A DNA stretch of 64,000 nt from assembly GCA_011009095.1 (NCBI GenBank), contig VTPC01004631.1, forward strand, positions 60,874 through 124,873, read 5' to 3'. This stretch comes from Ignelater luminosus (taxonomy: Eukaryota > Arthropoda > Insecta > Coleoptera > Elateridae). The notes below the pieces were generated by a model. It did not search any database. It was given only the letters and a program-made list of their open reading frames with translations, and was not told where the DNA came from. A program made the translations under genes and the position numbers. The stretch's first letter is position 1; each line of letters opens with the position of its first letter. Below are positions 61,616 through 64,000 of this stretch, one piece after another.

Positions 61616-62080
61616 GGGGCGGCCGCAATAAAAGTTTTTTTGCTATATTAATTAACTTTTGTTAAGTTTTAAATAGTTTAATTTTTAAAAAACCTGCAAT
61701 CTTACGTCAAAAGATCTCTTTAGTTCACTCTTCACTGTCGATACTGATCAGATCAGAAAGCATTGCGTTACCGCCTTACTCAAAAGAGTTAAAAATTATT
61801 TGAGGAGCTCATCACCAGACAACAGACTGTCCAGCTTAGCTTGCTTTGCTGCAAATGCTGACTCGTCCAAAGTATGGATTTTGAGGGCGTAATTGAAGAA
61901 TTCGCAGCTTCTAAAGCCCGAAGAGTTCAACTGTAAATTTGTTCTTATGTAGTAGTAGTCCTTTGAAGCAGATGCCGTAGAATCAAAACTTTAAATAGTA
62001 ATAAAATATCAGGACTTCTTTTTTAATTTTCTCACGTTTTTTAAATATTAGTACCTCAGTTTTTGTTTGTTTAGTTGATT
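61616..62080. other. No recognised features
   Basis: Starts with a short GC patch after the transposase fragment, then AT-rich DNA. Part of 61700-61990 is less AT-rich but no coding similarity was found. Confidence 0.4.
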
Positions 62081-62676
62081 TTCGAGATTTCTGTACTAAT
62101 GTTAGCTACGTATCTAATTGATCTTTCTTGAAAACAACAACTTCTAAATGGATGCGGATTTTGCAGTGACCATACGTGGAAATTGTAAAAGTTATTGATA
62201 CCATCTCTGGTGAAAGCTTCGTCAGACCTTAAAGTGCAACGAATAAAATTGTTCTTGCTCGAGCTGTCTGAGAAGCCATTGAGAAAATGCTAATCTATGT
62301 TCTGCATCTCCTGGGTGTAGGTGATGGACACGATGGTAATGATAGGGATGCAACTCTTCTCTGCATTAAGTCTTCCAAACGAAGTTTTGAGAAAGTTGCA
62401 AACGAGTTGCACTCCTTCTAGTACTAATTCCTGGCCCGTCAAGTATTGCGTCAATTCCTTCTTCTTTACTTGCAACATTATACCTTAAATTTCCACCACC
62501 AGTATGACAATTAGCAATGCCAGTCGCAGTCTTTGAAATGCGTCAGAAAATACACGACGAGATAGCTGACGTTTGTTGGGGAATCTTCTTTGATATTCTC
62601 GACAACTTTCTAAAGCATTACCGTTGCAGAAACCGTACACAAAAATATCTGCATATTTTTCATTACTGAGCTGCAT
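62080..62676 (-). pseudogene. DUF4817-type transposase, N-terminal and first catalytic part
   Basis: From ATG 62676 the frame reads [20 protein letters not shown], then [18 protein letters not shown], the helix-turn-helix (DUF4817) start of an insect transposase family. After frameshifts, at about 62293-62219, it gives RLAFSQWLLRQLEQEQF, then SDEAFTRDGINNFYNFHVW, the first catalytic Asp region. The middle is corrupted and the rest is missing. It is oriented opposite to the catalytic fragment at 61496-61615, so they are two copies or one inverted copy. Confidence 0.7.
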
Positions 62677-62996
62677 TCTTGGAAAGATTTTTATCTTTTT
62701 TAATTACGAGTAATGTCGTGACAACTGTCAAAACCTAGTAAATAATTATTTTGTTCCCACGAGATTTCCATGGCTTAAATTTTAATGAAAATCAAATTAA
62801 CTTTAGTAAACTTTTTGCCTCAATATCTCAAAAACGAAGAACGATCGGAAAAAAGTGATTCCGTATTTTATGCTTATAACGTCAAAATTAATACAAATTT
62901 TCATTTTTCGCCTCGTACTGTAAATCTCACTGTATACTAATATTCTGCGACTACGTCGAAATTGTAATCGTTCCAGCTCGTGTCGCAATATATGTA

Positions 62997-64000
62997 CCAG
63001 GTGTATACCTATGAAATGAGACTTTCAGCTATTAGACCACAGATGTCGCTAGGAGTATTTTTAAACTGTCCCAAATGTCTTATTTTTTTCGTCTGTCATC
63101 TGTCAACAATATTCAATTCATTGTTTGTGATGTTTCATACAACAACGCATTTTTTCGCTCTTAAAAATGTCGAATTTCGTGCCTTCAAACTACGATTTGC
63201 GGACATCGTTGATTTTCTGTTATCAATTGAAGAAAAACGCTTCTCAAGCTCATCAAATGCTTATAGAAGCTTACGGTGGACATGCTCTAAGCAGAGCACA
63301 GTGCTTCAGGTGGTTTGAAAAATTCCGAAGTGGTGATTTTAGCCTGGAGAACGAGGAACGTGGCCGGCCACCGAAAAAGTTTGAGGACACCGAATTGCAA
63401 GCATTGTTGAATGAAGATGATGGTCAAACGCAAGAAATGATGGCAGAGCAGTTGGGAGTGACCCAAAAAACCATTTGCAAACGTTTGAAAGACATGGGCA
63501 TGATTTTAAAGGTCGGAAGATGGGTGCCGCATGAACTGACTGAAAGGCAGCAAGAGAACCGAAAAACCACTTGTGAAATGCTGCTCTCCCGGTTCAAAAG
63601 GAAGTCTTTTTTGCATCGAATCGTTACGGGTGATGAAAAATGGGCCACAAGCCAAAATCAACGGCCAAACCAAATCGCTTCGGCCGCAAGGCAATGCTGT
63701 GTGTTTTCTGGGATCAGCATGGTATGATTTGGTACGAGCTATTAAAACCAGGTGAAACAGTTGACGGTGCACGCTACCAACGACAATTGGCCGATTTGAA
63801 CAGCGCTATACACCGAAAACGCCCAGAATATGCCGATCGGCGTCACAAAGTAATTTTTCTTGACGACAATGCACCACCACATCGAACAAGAGCGACCCGG
63901 GAATTGGTGGAGACGTACGATTGGGAACCGCTGGTGCATGCGGCTTACTCACCAGACTTGGCGCCTTCCGATTATCATTTGTTTGCATCGATGGGCCACG
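62997..64000 (+). mobile_element. Third mariner transposon, cut by the window end
   Basis: The left edge CCAGGTGTATACCTATGAAA follows TA (62995-62996) and looks like the start of a mariner terminal repeat. The right end lies outside the window, so the inverted partner cannot be checked here. Confidence 0.7.
63167..64000 (+). pseudogene. Mariner transposase (DD34D), internally deleted, incomplete
   Basis: From ATG 63167: helix-turn-helix region (SNYDLRTSLIFCYQLKKNAS), a linker (ERGRPPKKFED) and a second HTH (QLGVTQKTICKRLKDMG). HRIVTGDEKW (first catalytic Asp, 63632) follows, then a frame change at about 63644 where some 20-25 residues of the family pattern are missing. It resumes as KPNRFGRKAMLCVFWDQHGM, LDDNAPPHRT (Asp 63865) and YSPDLAPSDYH (Asp 63970); the last two acids are 34 residues apart. 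The window ends before the C-terminus. The deletion/frameshift makes this copy non-functional. Confidence 0.88.

Noticed and set aside
63424-63988. Minus-strand frames near the window end
   Set aside because: Antisense shadows of the third mariner transposase.
1-64000. CRISPR arrays, bacterial operons, rRNA or tRNA genes
   Set aside because: No regularly spaced short repeats with unique spacers, no operon-like gene runs and no cloverleaf-like sequence were found; the content is clearly that of an animal genome.

Overview
This is an AT-rich, intron-rich, transposon-laden piece of an animal genome, almost certainly an insect. The evidence is one recognisable host gene of the insect sarcoplasmic calcium-binding protein (SCP) type, several mariner transposons, R1-, I- and R4-like non-LTR retrotransposons, Ty3/gypsy fragments, and many TA-flanked miniature inverted-repeat elements (MITEs). 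The mix would fit a beetle, but nothing here settles the order.

The only host gene that can be read completely lies on the minus strand. Four coding exons (41984-41933, 24985-24819, 19047-18814, 14114-13974) splice with GT/AG borders and consistent phases (1, 0, 0) into a 197-residue SCP with three good EF-hand loops and one decayed loop. Its introns (about 16.9, 5.8 and 4.7 kb) make it a 28-kb gene. A TATA box lies about 170 bp upstream of the start codon. A second, plus-strand host gene is suggested only by a candidate last exon at 5925-6046, whose product I do not recognise.

Layout. 1-4.3 kb: a TA-flanked MITE, then a decayed pogo/Tigger-like transposon whose far end keeps a Cys/His zinc-finger segment. 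4.3-8.4 kb: AT-rich DNA with a PIF/Harbinger-like MITE (5374-5860) and the candidate exon. 8.4-13.9 kb: several small inverted-repeat elements. 13.97-42.2 kb: the SCP gene. Its introns carry a 1.3-kb foldback element, an I-clade LINE remnant, a Tc1-like transposase fragment, a 110-bp-arm palindrome, a 677-bp MITE and an R4-like LINE remnant. 42.7-44.5 kb: a complete mariner (DD34D) with only two A-run frameshifts. 48.2-50.2 kb: an R1-like LINE and a gypsy reverse-transcriptase (RT) fragment. 51.2-52.7 kb: a palindromic array of four ~290-bp units. 53.5-54.6 kb: further inverted-repeat and MITE pieces. 55.0-56.3 kb: a second complete mariner with one in-frame stop. 56.9-59.6 kb: a gypsy RT split by a 2.1-kb insertion with a 4-bp target duplication. 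60.9 kb: a hammerhead-ribozyme-like core of the kind found in Penelope-like elements, with a decayed relative at 54.6 kb. 61.5-62.7 kb: pieces of a DUF4817-type transposase in opposite orientations. 63.0 kb to the end: a third mariner, cut off by the window.

No prokaryotic-type system, CRISPR array, rRNA or tRNA was recognised. The most noteworthy signals are the hammerhead-like motifs, the palindromic unit array, the precisely datable nested insertions, and two nearly intact mariners.
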